Source of the DNA: Mytilus trossulus
Lineage: Eukaryota; Mollusca; Bivalvia; Mytilida; Mytilidae
Reading direction: 5' to 3'
Length of the DNA: 64,000 nt
Assembly (NCBI RefSeq): GCF_036588685.1
Contig: NC_086376.1
Span: 56,133,166 to 56,197,165, forward strand
Below the pieces are notes generated by a model. The model ran no database searches. It was not told the DNA's origin and saw nothing but the letters and a program-made list of their open reading frames with translations. The position numbers and the translations under genes were made by a program. Of this stretch, positions 9,515-53,335 are shown piece after piece (position 1 is the first letter of the stretch; every line of letters begins with the position of its first letter).

Positions 9515-12500
9515 ATAATATTATACACATATTTTATTATATTTCGTCCAAAAACTGCTTCACAAAAATAGTTTATGTTGTTTTGTCTAGTACTGGTCCC
9601 CTGTTGGCGTCCTCTCGATCTCACCAGTACTTTTTGCCATTTGTCTAGGCCCACCTCTCGCCGTTGCTAATCCTTTCCTGACACTATCTCGAGCGGACAA
9701 TGTCTCGTCTTCTCCGTGCAGAAAGGTTACCAAATCTGAAATGAATAAAGGTACACAGTTTTTGTCTTTCAAAAATAGTAGCAAGTTGCCGATTCAAGTC
9801 ATTTCAAATTTTGCAATATAATTCCTTAGCATCCAGCGGTTTTGTATAATGTCTGGCAAAGAATATCGGTCATTAGGCATATTGCTTATGTTTTAACGCA
9901 CTTGCATATACATATATACATTTGGAAAGACTGTTTTATCCGATCGTGAAATATAATTCATAGTCTCGATTAACTTCTGGCAATACAAGGTCAGTGTACT
10001 GTGATATAGAAAATTACCTATTTTACAAAATGTCAGTTTATTGACACATTCTGCCATCTAAATGATAACATCATATATGAAAACATGGAAAATACGCCCA
10101 AAGGAAGCATAACAAAAACGTTTTTTATTCGATTTTTTTACAATGTCTATCATTTTGGGAGGCAAAACAGAAATCTAATCGTAAAGGATATGGCTTCGTG
10201 AGAAGAGGGCGCGTTTTAGACCTAAACAAAAAGCGTCCTTATATATGACAATGGCACTCGATTTAATGTTAAGTGACCTGTTTTAAAGTTACCTAATTGA
10301 CAATAGCACTAAGAATGCGGACGGATAAGGCAATACTTTATTATTTTATACCTTTGCCATCTAATATTCCAGTTCCCGATGTATCAATTGCTGAAAGCTC
10401 TGTTCGAATAAGGTCAGCTTCTGTTTTATTTAAAGGTTCGCTACCAGCGTTTTGCAAAGCATCCATGAGATCATTGAGAGGAATTTTCAGATTTCTCATA
10501 TCACGTGATGGATTGTCAGAATATCGTGAGAACAAAACTTCCAGTGACGAAAATAATCTGTTTTCCATTTCATCCTTAGTATTCCACCTATTCTTCATCC
10601 ATGATTTGAATTCGTAAAGACTTATTCCATCGTCTACAAAAAAAACATATTTTCAATATATATATTGAGATGGCCAGAAAAAAGAGTCGATCAATCAGTG
10701 TTGTTTATCCAACAGGATGTTCTGATTTTCAATTTCGCAAATATTATTTAACTTCTTTTTCAATATCAGGTTGTTGGATTGGTTTTCTAGTCCATTGGCT
10801 TTAACCCAATAATCTCTTTTCGTGTATTTTAAATTGAGTATTAGTATTCAACAGACTTTCAGAAAAGAGATCATCGTTTGTAAAAAAAAAAATATCTTTA
10901 ACGAACATAAAAGGTTGGTTGATTTTTTAATGTCCATTAGCAAATGTTACATTATAAACAGTAAATATTAAGGATGTTAACGTGTAAATGGGATATGAAT
11001 ATATTTTGCTGTATACAGGACCGACATCCTAAATCCTTTTTTTAATGAGTTAACTCATAATGTTCATATCAACATTGCGCCATTTAATATAAAAAAAAAA
11101 AGATTTGGTGTGATTGCCAATGAGACAACTCTCCACAAGATACCAAATGACACAGAAATTAACATCTATAGGTCACCGTACGGCCTTTAACAATGAGCAA
11201 AGCCCATACCCCAATCATATACTGGACACATCATTCTGACTCCGGATAAACCTGTCTTTGAGCCAGTCAAGGTCGTTAAAAACTTCCATTTGTTGTTTGA
11301 TCCTTGTGCTCCTTAATATCGGCTGATTGTGAGAAAAGCAGCATTAGCATTTTTTTTTTAAATTTTTAGTTTGAGTCGTTCGGGATTAAACTGCAACCCG
11401 CGTCTGTCTTCACTCAAGGCGAACGCTACTATATATGAAGAGGAAACAAATAGAGCAACTATGAATGTTGTCACCGTGCAGTTAAAACAGTGACTTCATA
11501 TTAACGTCATATAATTGTTATTGTGAATTTTGTATAACACGTATTAAAATATCCATATAAAGGTCGAATGGTAAAATTTAGAAGAGGTGTGGGTCATAGA
11601 CTATTTTTTAGTTGTCCCTGTCGACCCACTTTGCAAAAGATCCAACTGACGTGTATGATTTGATTATGCTTGAAATATTTGACATAAGGCGTATATGTTA
11701 TAATTATGTGTTAAATATTTATAGGAAATAATTTTTTTGAAATTTTTTACTGGCAATATTCTCTTGGAAAATGTTGGTCTCTTTTCTCATCAAGCAAACC
11801 ATCTGACTGAGATGTATAACGCAGAAGAGGTATTTGAATGGGAAATATTTTTTGTGCAGTTGTCAAGAGAATTGGAAAAGTCGCTACAGAACATAAATCG
11901 TCAAAAACTCTAGTTTTATGTCAACCTGCCACAGTAAATCAAAATATATTTATTGCGGGGTAAAATATCGCTCTCTTTCAAAGATGTTCAGAACCACACA
12001 CATCTTTAAATCACATTTCCTAGATTATTTCAGTACATACCATTTCCGTCTTTATTGTGTTCGGTGTATATAGATTCGATAAAGGTGTTAGTCGGATCTA
12101 GATGTAGCCCTCGTAATACAGAAATGAACCCCTCCTTGGTCAGTAACCCAGAGTCGGGATGGCAGTACATGTAAAACAACTGTTCAAGACCTGAATAAAA
12201 AATCATATATATAGTCATCATTTTTTCATCATATAACACTGCATATTTATTTTGCTAAGCTGAGTTTTGATAACTTATTTTCTAAATTGTATGCGTCATC
12301 TACAAACTCCTGTCCCAGTGATACTGATTGCGGCTTTCATTTTGTCGTAAAATTGTTTTCATAACGAAACACAATTTTTAACATAAAGATTGTTTAATAC
12401 AACAGAGAAGAAAAAAAGAATGTGGAAAACATTCATGTCATTCATATTTAGGAATATTTCAAACCAATAATTTATCATATATACTTACGTTCTTTGTGTT

Positions 12501-12519
12501 CCTCTGGAACGTCGTCCTC
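9515..12519 (-). CDS. EF-hand calcium-binding protein, 3' four exons (5' end not found)
   Basis: Read on the minus strand, coding exons are 12519-12489, 12190-12041, 10633-10352 and 9735-9587; the outer coordinate includes the 3' UTR to about 9515. All junctions are GT-AG and the frame is continuous for 203 residues plus stop. The C-terminal EF-hand is canonical: a 12-residue loop DTSGTGILDGKD at partial residues 144-155, completed exactly across the last intron. A second EF-like segment, DGNDDGISLYE (58-68), is one residue short of a standard loop. Two degenerate EF-like helices lie around residues 12-45 and 85-125. The layout is that of a four-EF-hand, calmodulin/troponin-C-sized protein with a Gly/Arg-rich tail. 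The first retained exon starts in phase 0, so at least one upstream exon with the start codon is missing. I cannot name the gene. Confidence 0.72.
9533..9538 (-). terminator. Poly(A) signal of the EF-hand gene
   Basis: AATAAA on the minus strand about 50 bases after the TAG stop at 9589-9587. It is the nearest consensus signal downstream and fits a short 3' UTR. Confidence 0.55.
9587..9735 (-). CDS. EF-hand gene, terminal coding exon
   Basis: The acceptor is TTCATTTCAG. The first two bases complete the Asp at position 12 of the last EF-hand loop. It then encodes LVTFLHGEDETLS and a basic Gly/Arg/Lys tail ending GDQY, stop TAG. Confidence 0.72.
10352..10633 (-). CDS. EF-hand gene, penultimate exon
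   Basis: Acceptor TTTTTTTTGTAG and donor GTATAA. Encodes the second half of EF-like segment 2 (DDGISLYEF), a degenerate third EF unit with an apparent insert (YSDNPSRDMRNLKIPLNDL), and most of the canonical fourth loop. Confidence 0.75.
11090..11215 (+). repeat. Dispersed repeat family A
   Basis: GATTGCCAATGAGACAACTC through CACCGTACGGCC and GAGCAAAGCCCATA, inside the intron between EF-hand exons. It is truncated relative to the copy at 7562-7745. Confidence 0.7.
12041..12190 (-). CDS. EF-hand gene, internal exon
   Basis: Acceptor TTTTTTATTCAG and donor GTATGT. Encodes LEQLFYMYCHPDSGLLTKEG and onward to EHNKDGN, a degenerate first EF unit and the start of the second. Confidence 0.75.
12489..12519 (-). 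CDS. EF-hand gene, 31-base micro-exon
   Basis: Acceptor TTCTGTTTTACAG and donor GTAAGT flank 31 bases encoding EDDVPEEHKE plus the first base of an Arg codon completed by the next exon. Both splice sites are strong and the phase fits, which supports the call despite the short length. Confidence 0.65.
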
Positions 12520-13170
12520 CTGTAAAACAGAAGTTATGAGCACGTATATAGATAATAAATAAAAACTTTTGAACACATATAATTATTATTTGATAATATA
12601 AATATCAGAGGCGACGAAACATTTAAAAAAGGGATTCCAACCCAGAAGAAATGGATTGGGATTCTTAATATATGTCGCCTTTCAAATGCCTTAATCGTAA
12701 AAAAAAAGGGGGGGTCATACCCCCCGGACTCGCCCTTATGAATCCGGTGCGGTATTTTCATTTTGCTCGATTCAGACAGTTGAAGTTTTGTTTAGACTTA
12801 TTGAATGAATGAAGTTCATTTAATTTGACTCAGTATTTAGTGTTCTGTATTCCAGATTCGGTCGACTCGAAGAGCGGGCGGTTTGACAAGATTCATGTGT
12901 TCAGTTCCAATGATCTTATGTATGTCGAATGTGTTGTTTCGATCGCCATTATAATACAGAATTAATAGAATTAAGGAACTATGTTATTCTAAACAAGGAG
13001 CCTTTATGTTAAGAAGGTCAGTTCAGTTGACTCAATCATAACGCACAATCGCATCATTTAAGATTTATTTAGTCGTATGAGTAAAAAATATCTGATAGTA
13101 TTCTTTATAGGGAAATTAAAAAACCAGACTACACATATCAATAACAGTCTGACTTAGAAGCGTCTGGTAG
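12520..13170. other. No gene seen; short GC-rich hairpin
   Basis: Contains a G-run/C-run inverted repeat near 12709-12725 (seven G, TCATA, six C). Otherwise no exon that would supply the missing 5' end of the EF-hand gene in the required phase was convincing here. Confidence 0.35.
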
Positions 13171-13885
13171 ACTGGCTCGTGCATTTTCATCCTGATAATG
13201 AAGTGCAACATTTTCAATGTTACCCAAAAACGCAAACCTTTAGACTTCACTTATAAATTACACAATCACTCTCTAGAAAAAGTCGACTCTACAAAATATT
13301 TAGGACTAACTCTTCAATCAAATTTAAAATGGGACAAACATATCGATAACATGACACCAAAGACAAACCAGTCTCTTAGATTTATTCGTAGAAACATAAA
13401 CTTAGCCTCACCGAAAATTAAAGCTCATGTTTATGAAGCTCTTGTCTCAACTATTTGGGATCCACATCAAAAACAGCAAATCTCACAAATTGAAAAAGTT
13501 CAGAGAAGAGTAGCACGCTTCCCGTGCAACAACTTCCATAACACCAGCTCAGTTACTGAAAAATTATGACATACCTAAATCGGTATACCCACTTGAAATT
13601 AGGCGTTTACGATACAGACTTGTTATCTTTTACACATGAAATTGTTGCAGTCCCTACACATGACCTTTTGATCCCACTAGACAATACAACCAGACACAGC
13701 AACCACACTCATTTAGGCAAATACAAACATCAAAAGACAGTTATAAACATGCATTTTATCCACGAACAGTTTTAAATTGAAATCATCTGCCACAACAAAT
13801 AGTATCATGCAGTACACTACAGGGATTCAAGAGTATGATCTCAGAATCTGATGTTATCCCCATATTCATCTAACCCTAACTATTC
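13171..13885 (+). pseudogene. 5'-truncated LINE, reverse-transcriptase C-terminal remnant
   Basis: Conceptual translation, with frameshifts, gives the run typical of jockey/CR1-like LINE proteins downstream of the reverse transcriptase core: WLVHFHPD, then an STKYLGLTLQSNLKWDKHID block (13288-13350), then STIWDPH, then IEKVQRRVARF. A frameshift near 13195, a missing segment before STIWDPH and a frame change at about 13566 show decay. No YADD core or endonuclease remains. Confidence 0.75.
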
Positions 13886-15359
13886 TGTTATCAAATGTAT
13901 ATAGTTTTATCTAAATTTATTTTTCAAATGTACATATGTTATTTTGATTTATTGATTTATTGATTTTTGATTTTTCTTGAAACGATGTAAATTATAAATT
14001 TTATAGTCGACGTCCGGTGGATGGTCTTCAATAACTGAAGGATCGCCAGAATATCAGCAAAGAAAAGATTTAAATTTAGTTTAATAATAAAATAAATGAA
14101 AAATTAACTGCTTTAAAAGGGTTAATTTCAATTGCATCAGCGGTATCAAATGAACCCAGACGAGTCAACACAAACAGTTTTACAGCCAAGATTCAACTGA
14201 GTTAGACAATATTAAAGTAGTAAGTCAGTAAATTTATTTTTGAAACAATGAAATATTTCTACATTGAATTCGGGTGAGGGCTAAGCTTGTCTTTCGGAAA
14301 TAATTCCGCAGTATGATCATGACATTAAGTTATATTTAAAAAAAAAAGTACTATAAAAAAACAATATCAAAGATAACTTGAAAATAAGTTAAAAAGCAAT
14401 TTCGTACCATTTTTTGTTGTGTAAGTCCTTAGATACAACGAATCCGTTTCACTACTGATCCATGCTTATTTCACAAGGACAACAGAAAAAATTTAAACCC
14501 TTTTCAGAATTGTGAAATGAGTCATCGCTTCCATAGTACTCAATTACAAACTTAGTATCGGAATACATTGATTAAATCTGTGAACATATTTATTAAATAT
14601 CTAATATTACCCTTTCTGTGCGTGAGTGTTTGTGGGGTTTGGGAAAAGCAGTTTGTGCATGTATACTATTAGAACGTTACTGATACAAAAAAGAATCGAG
14701 ATACTAAGAAGATGTGACATGATTACCGTTGACACATCTACCCACCAGATTCCAATTAATGTACATGTAGGTCATTATCCATGCCACATAGTGAGCTTCA
14801 AAATGTTATTAAATTCATAAAAGACAACATACAGTATGATTTAACGAATTAAATGAAACAACCATCGAATTACTGTGGCTAAATCCTGAATTGGACACAC
14901 AAATAAAGAATGCGGCGGGTTAAAAATAGTTCCCCTAATCCGGGACTGTGGTGTAAAAACACAGCTTTGTTTTACATGTAAAAAATGCTGAACGGATTAT
15001 GTTACAAACGTTTTGGACATGGATCACGCTTGGACATTTTACTCCTTTTTCTAAATATTCTCTAACATTTAAACGTTTGTTTCCCACTGAAAAACACTTG
15101 AAAGTACTGTTTAACTACTGTTTTAAACAAATGTGATAGTTAGTATATGCCCTGAAAACCAAGTGCATGTAGTCTAAATTAGTCTGATAAACTTCTTTTA
15201 AGGCTAGAGCCCTGAAGTTTAAACCTTTAGACTATTTGGAAATATAACCAGATTAAATAATGCATCCATTGAACGCGTCGGGCTAAATGACTGTATACTG
15301 AAGTTTTAACTTAAAACCAGTTGGTGACATGACACGGGTTATGTTCTCATATATTTTAT
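13886..15359. other. Intergenic, no gene seen
   Basis: AT-rich sequence. Short open frames of about 64 codons do not resemble proteins and lack splice context. Confidence 0.4.
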
Positions 15360-15900
15360 GATGGTATATTACTAAACCCCTAACGGGAGGGATTGTGTCT
15401 GATATTCATATGATGAAGACATAATCTTTCAACCAGTGAGGTCAGGAGCTGGCATGTCAGTAACTGCTAGTAGTATGTTGTTAATTTATGTATTATTGTC
15501 ATTTTGTTTATTTTCTTTTGTTACATCTTCTGACATCGGAATCGGATCTCTTAAATGAGTTTTACTGTGCGTTTGTTTTGACTACGTTGGCTAAAGGTAT
15601 AGGAGAGGGTTTGGGATCTCAAAAAACATGTTTAACCCCACCGCAGTTTTTCGACTGACCCTAGTCAGGAGCCTATGGCCTTTGTAATTGCTGTACTATT
15701 TTTGATTTTAGTTTCTTGTGTATAATTCGGAGTTAGTATGACGTCCATTATCACTGAACTAGTATACATATTAGTTTAGGGGCCAGCTGAATGATGCGGG
15801 AGTTTCTCGCTGCATTGAAGACCTATTGGTGACCTTCGGCTGTTGTCTGCTCTATGGTCGGGTTGTTGTCTCTTTCAAACATTCCATTTCCATTCTCAAT
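15360..15900 (+). repeat. Dispersed repeat family D, long copy
   Basis: A long non-AT-rich patch. Its right part, from GACGTCCATTATCACTGAAC to the TGTTGTC/TCTTTCAAACATTCC block, recurs at 30548-30735 inside GRK intron 4. Its left part (TGATATTCATATGATGAAGA and onward) is single-copy in this window, though I recognise it as bivalve repeat sequence from memory. It could be untranslated sequence of a larger retroelement. Confidence 0.6.
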
Positions 15901-17763
15901 TTTATTGCATATATCCAGGTCCTGTCAGCCTTAACCCTTTTCAATGGCACAGGTTTATGTATAAACAATAAAACAAAGTCAATTCAGTATATGAGGAACT
16001 TTAATTACTTTACTAAGTAGTATTAATGTGCCAATAATTTATATATACCCTCAGTCCGTGAAGTATAATGTATTTATTTATAGATAAAGCTTATACCAGA
16101 TATGGTTCTCATCCCTAATGGGTAAATAGATGATGAAACACAATTTCTGTTCTGAAGCACATCCAATAGGAATAAGAAACAGGCGAGGTAAACGTATTTT
16201 ATTTTCGGGTTTACCCAAAAGATCACATATTTTATCAGTCTTTCTGTTCTTACAAATTTGGAAATATATTTGTTTAACTTTACAGAGTGTAAATCATAAG
16301 AATCACTTTGGATGCGCAAAATATATAAAGTCTTATTTTCGTTTGATATTTTATTAATTATTCTACAAGGCATTTTTATGGAAATCCGCAATGTGCCTGG
16401 CACATAACAAAAACTGTTCAAAGGGAGATAACAAACTTTCTTTTTATCTATTTATAAAGCACTGGGTATTCACAAGAAAATCTTCATTAAATTTAGTAAC
16501 TGGTGCAAAAGCTGATCTGATCATCTGGGGAGACTTCCACTGGAACTAAATATTATTTTTTTTATTATGCATCTTATTAGAATGTATTCTTCTTGTTAAA
16601 GAGTCCTTTGTTTTGTCTTAAAACTTGAGCTCTTGGGGATGATATATATTTTTGGTTGTCACTTAGGAAGAACGGTACGGATTTGAATACTTTAAAAGAA
16701 ACATTCCTCAAATAAGATAAGTAAAACTACGAGACAACAAATGAAATAAAATGGAGCGTTTTTATGAAAAACTCATTATTTATAATCATGTATACTAAAT
16801 AATACAGAAGAAAAAGAGAAAAGTTTATTTAGTAACTTAGATTTTTTTTTATGGTAAATGAGAATATGGCACTACAAATTTAAATGATAAAGAGAACATT
16901 ACATATATATTCAGCCCAAGATCACCCTTTCAGATAATTAAGATCTGGTTTTTTTTTAAACAGTTTGTGAAAGTGAGAACATATCGAAAGTTCGATAAAA
17001 TTGGACGTTGGTCACTGTGACAAAATTTCGAAATGTTTTCAGGTATAAATGCTTGTTTAAAAATGTTTTTAAACAACCTAAATGTTCTTAGCTAAGTTAT
17101 TCTAACGCTTAAACATCAGTAATCCATTCTGTCCTACTGGTGGACAACAGTTTAGTATGTTGACATTTTGGTCTTATTCGCATTTTCAACTATCAGAAGT
17201 ACCAATAGTATATGACTGTAGACTAGTTTAGTTATACTATGATTGTTAATTCCACTTGACGGCCGTTACTACAGTACCGCGGACTTCTGGTTTCATGTAT
17301 AGTCCGAACTAAGTATGCTGCCTTCCTGTAAATTAGAAACGATTTAAACTTCGGAAATATCTATATATTATAAGGACTATAATGCTTAAAGTTATATTTT
17401 AATGATTCACGGTTATGTTTACCCGTATCGTTAATTGTTACATATTGTGTATCTTGTGTATATATCATAGAAAGATATAGTATTTATTATTGAAATAAAG
17501 TTCAGATATTTGACTTTCAGCAAATGAACATCATGTGTTTACACACGGTTGAATTTTTTTTAACAACAGAACATTGAACAGAACAATTTTCACTCAGGAA
17601 TGAACTAGTTGAAAAATGTTTCAAACTATTGTATTGTTTCAACCAAAAATCATCAGCTGGGCCTATTATAGTAAGTATGGTTAGATTAAGTTAATATAAT
17701 AGTCCCAGTAAAAATGGACACAGATTTTTTTATAAATCCCTTTTCCTCGCCGTGCAATTTAAA
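15901..17763. other. Intergenic, no gene seen
   Basis: AT-rich. The 115-codon minus-strand frame at 16421-16074 and its + strand partner have no recognisable domain, and I treat them as chance. Confidence 0.4.
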
Positions 17764-17855
17764 GAGCGAACGTCACTGAAGACACCTACCGATACGCGGA
17801 CGTCATTGAAGACATTGTTGCTACATCTGGTGTGAAAGCGGACGTCACTGAAGAC
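17764..17855 (+). promoter_or_regulatory. Three repeats of an ACGTCA-containing 20-mer upstream of the GRK gene
   Basis: Three copies of a sequence close to CGGACGTCACTGAAGACAC lie about 35-40 bases apart, with the ACGTCA cores at 17770-17775, 17800-17805 and 17842-17847. ACGTCA is the core of cAMP-response elements. The cluster is 460-540 bases upstream of the GRK start codon. A CRE-like role is inference only. Confidence 0.4.
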
Positions 17856-18151
17856 ACATTAAAAATTAAGCAAAGGCTAGGTATAGAAATTAACAAAATT
17901 TATATAATTTCTGTCTTAACTTCTAGATTTATTGTCATATTTGTAAGCAAACACAAAAAATTCATTTAATCAAAATGGTATCAATACGATTATGTTTGTA
18001 ATATTTCCCTTTTGCTTTTTAAAATGACATAACACATTTATTTGCTACTCTTAAGTACATGTTGACAAACATCAATGTTATCGATTATTATTTGAACAGG
18101 AGTAGTTTCCCTTTCTTTTGCCTTCATCGATTTCGTCGACAGAAACCTATT

Positions 18152-18161
18152 TTGACCAATC
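18152..18161 (+). promoter_or_regulatory. CCAAT box upstream of GRK
   Basis: GACCAATCAG, a strong NF-Y-type site, about 150 bases upstream of the GRK start codon. The neighbouring CGCCATATTG (minus CAATATGGCG, near 18192) resembles a YY1 site. Together they suggest the core promoter lies between about 18150 and 18300. Confidence 0.4.
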
Positions 18162-18257
18162 AGATCACACGACTCTCTCATTTTCTGAATGTTCGCCATA
18201 TTGTTGGATTTCTTTACCACACCCTGGGATTTTAATAGCGAGTTAGTGGACTCAATT

Positions 18258-18275
18258 AGGGTCGAAGTTGACCCT
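18258..18275. promoter_or_regulatory. Perfect inverted repeat AGGGTC-N6-GACCCT
   Basis: Six-base arms with a six-base spacer, 34 bases before the GRK start codon. It could be a dimeric factor site (the arms resemble nuclear-receptor half sites) or a small 5' UTR hairpin. Confidence 0.35.
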
Positions 18276-18308
18276 TGTTGATCTCCATTATCTCAAAACA
18301 ATAAGTAA

Positions 18309-50504
<32,196 letters not shown>

Positions 50505-53120
50505 CAGAGGTATTTTACCTGGTGTTAAAGACACTCAGTGATATTATTTATCAAAGCTCAGGATTATGTCCAGGGAGATAAACAGAGGATAAACTGTCTT
50601 AGGGGAAGATAACTCCAGACCCGACAGCCGTCTCTGAGGAATGATTTTTATAAATTCCCTAGTATAATCAACAACTTTGCTAGTTCCTTACTTTATTTTT
50701 GTTGTTAAGAGAGATCTTGATATAATCTTATTGTGTTTATCCAAACAGAGATAAAAATATATGCCATCATTTTTTTCTGTGAAGGTGGATTATGCACCTC
50801 CAGAATATGTGAGATTTAGGATTGTAGGGCTCCTGTGATAAAATGTATATAGTGGTCACTTGCTAGATGATATTCAGTTATAAGGTCATTGGTCAGCTGA
50901 AGAACTCAGGTTCCCTACCTAGATAATGCAGAGTACTACTACTAGATATCAATCCAATGTCTTTTTTCAAATTTTGAATGGAAATCTTTTATTAATTAAG
51001 GGAGGTTAGCCTTGGAAAAGGGATACAACTCTATGATTTATTCTTTTTTTTTTTGTAGAAAATTTCATCAATACTTTTAAAGCAATCTTGTGATACAGAA
51101 TTTAAAAATCTGTGTGACTAAGAATCGTAGAATATATTCAAATTATAAAAATTTATAATTAATACATTAGTACAAAAGAACATATTTTTGTTACTAATTT
51201 AGAAAACAAAAAATCAATTTCTTTTCATAAAGAAAGGAGTACTTTTAAGAAATTTGACATGAGTTCAGTACCTTAGATCGAACCCCTGCTCATTTTACAA
51301 AGATATAACTTAACACAAGATTGAGATTTTATTTAAGTATTATACATTTATATATTTTGTGTTTCTTAAGATTTGCATATTATAGCAGACCTGTATACTT
51401 CTTTGAAGAAAAGAGAATAAAAATGTTTTTTTCTTTCCGTTGAAAGAGTTAAAATGTAGGCTAAGTGGCTAATTAAAAATCCAGTAGTGCTTAGAAATTT
51501 GTATTCCTGATATAAAACTGAGTCCCATTGCTGTACTGGTTCAGAAAAATCCAACCTTGTTTGACTTCACACTTTGAACTAAAGAAGTTATTTAAACTTC
51601 TAATAGGAAGCTGAGATTGCATGTGCAATTCTTAGTTTTTAACTTTACAAAGTTGAAATAAAAAGAGTACAATAATATGAAAGCTTGCTAAAATACATCT
51701 TGTTGCATTCACAATTTTTTTTTTCCCGCTTTTTTAAAGTTAAAGGCAATGGACAAAAAATTATATTTATAAAAAAAAATCACACAACTTAAAAATCACA
51801 CAATTTTGTTAAAAGTATCAGAAACATGGTTTTATTTTGTAGTTATGAATGATTAATTTAGACGAAGAACAACAATAAAAGTGCTGTGTCTTTGCTAATC
51901 GTTTTGTCAACTAAATGCATGTAGGGATTTTGAAATGAATTAACACCACATCCCCTCTTTTTTTTTACTCTAAAATATGGGAGTAAGTTTTTGACCAAGA
52001 CCAGGTCCATGGGAACATAGCTATATATTATACCCAACATTATATAATCTTTATAGAATAGGGCATTTATTTATTCTGACCACTATTTAATAAGACTGAG
52101 TTGTGACCTAAGTTGAGATGAGGAGTTTATTTACTTTCACATAATGGCTGTCCCATAGATATACACATGGAGAGAGGAACACACTTATGGTCTGATCCCC
52201 ACACATAAAGTGTGCTCCTCTCTAGGAGTATGTTAAAATGGGACGGTTATAAATGTGACCAAAGGGTAATTAATGCCTGTATCTAATAAGTGATAGGAGC
52301 TATGATGGCAGCTTGCTAGTCAAGATTATTTGTACCTGGTGTTCATTTAAATGTTGTCTTCCTATAAGGAAATTTCGTAGATAGAAAACTTGCCAGTATT
52401 TTGTCAAAAAAAAAAGAATTTGTTTACATTGCAAGGTAATGTGCTCACAGTAATATGTTTTGTTATAATTGTTAGATTTTTATTTCTCCTCAGTTATTGT
52501 ATCATTGGAGTGAGAGAAGTTTTTATAGTGTGAATGATTATCTGCCAGTATTTAAGATGTATGTATATTCTTTGTTATGAAACCCATTTGATGACTCAAG
52601 TTTTCATTTGTAGTAAATAATGCATCAAATATAATACAAGGATTTTATTTTGTCCAGTGTTGAAGTGATTTTTTTCATTTTTGCATTGTAGTTCTGATTA
52701 GGCCAGACTTGCATTGTTTTTCAAGGTATTTATATATATATTGAATTTTGCTATAAAACATAACTCACTTTCCTTAAATTTATTTTTTAGAGAGAAAAAA
52801 AATCTTATTAAGAAAATACTTGGCTTTCTAACTGGAAATGTTATTTTAACATTTAAAATTCTGCACCATTTGCGGTTAACCTAAAGATAATTAACATGCT
52901 TGTAGTTGATATATTTTTATAAATTTGGATGCTAATGGTCTTAGAATAATTACATAATTTCACTGGTTAAAATTGTCACCTGTAAGGAAGATAGTATTAA
53001 TGAATCACATTCATCATCTGTCTCTTGCACCCTAACTAACAGAAGATGTGAGTTATACATAATTGTTACCCTTGGACCTGAAGACCAAGAATACAGTTTG
53101 TCTATTGTAATGCTGTACAT
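50505..53120 (+). other. Probable GRK 3' UTR and downstream sequence
   Basis: No further coding exon. Several AATAAA signals occur (first at 51657-51662; another well-formed one, followed by GT-rich sequence, at 56252-56257), so the transcript end cannot be fixed from sequence alone. Confidence 0.4.
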
Positions 53121-53123
53121 GCA

Positions 53124-53335
53124 GTGTGTTTGTATGCTGGCTACAAACTTAGACAGGCATCACAGTATGTTGGTATGTTTGCCACAATCTTACACAGGCA
53201 TCACAGTATGTTGGTATGTTTGCCATAATCTAAGACTGGCATCACAGTATGTTGGTATGTTTGCCACAATCTTACACAGGCATCACAGTATGTTGGTATG
53301 TTTGCCATAATCTAAGACGGGCATCACAGAATGGT
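53124..53335 (+). repeat. 41-bp minisatellite, about five copies, with 82-bp higher-order pattern
   Basis: The GGCATCACAG(T)ATG block recurs at 53156, 53197, 53238, 53279 and 53320, exactly 41 bases apart. Units alternate between GCCACAATCTTACACA and GCCATAATCTAAGAC ends, so the real period is 82. Since 41 is not a multiple of three, the open frame across it is incidental. Confidence 0.93.

Noticed and set aside
12534-12761. Minus-strand MKIPHRIHKGESG frame as first exon of the EF-hand gene
   Set aside because: Its possible donor (GTATGA) would leave phase 2, but the next exon needs phase 0.
16074-16421. 115-codon minus-strand open frame
   Set aside because: No domain, no signal peptide, no splice or promoter context; composition fits translated AT-rich noncoding DNA, and an equally open frame lies opposite.
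18038-18220. 60-codon minus-strand frame as a complete protein
   Set aside because: The ATGGCG start context and promoter neighbourhood are suggestive, but there is no recognisable domain and it may be chance; kept only as a hypothesis in the findings.
53098-53310. Repeat-containing protein or CRISPR-like array
   Set aside because: The 41-bp period is not divisible by three and there are no unique spacers; it is a minisatellite in a eukaryotic genome.
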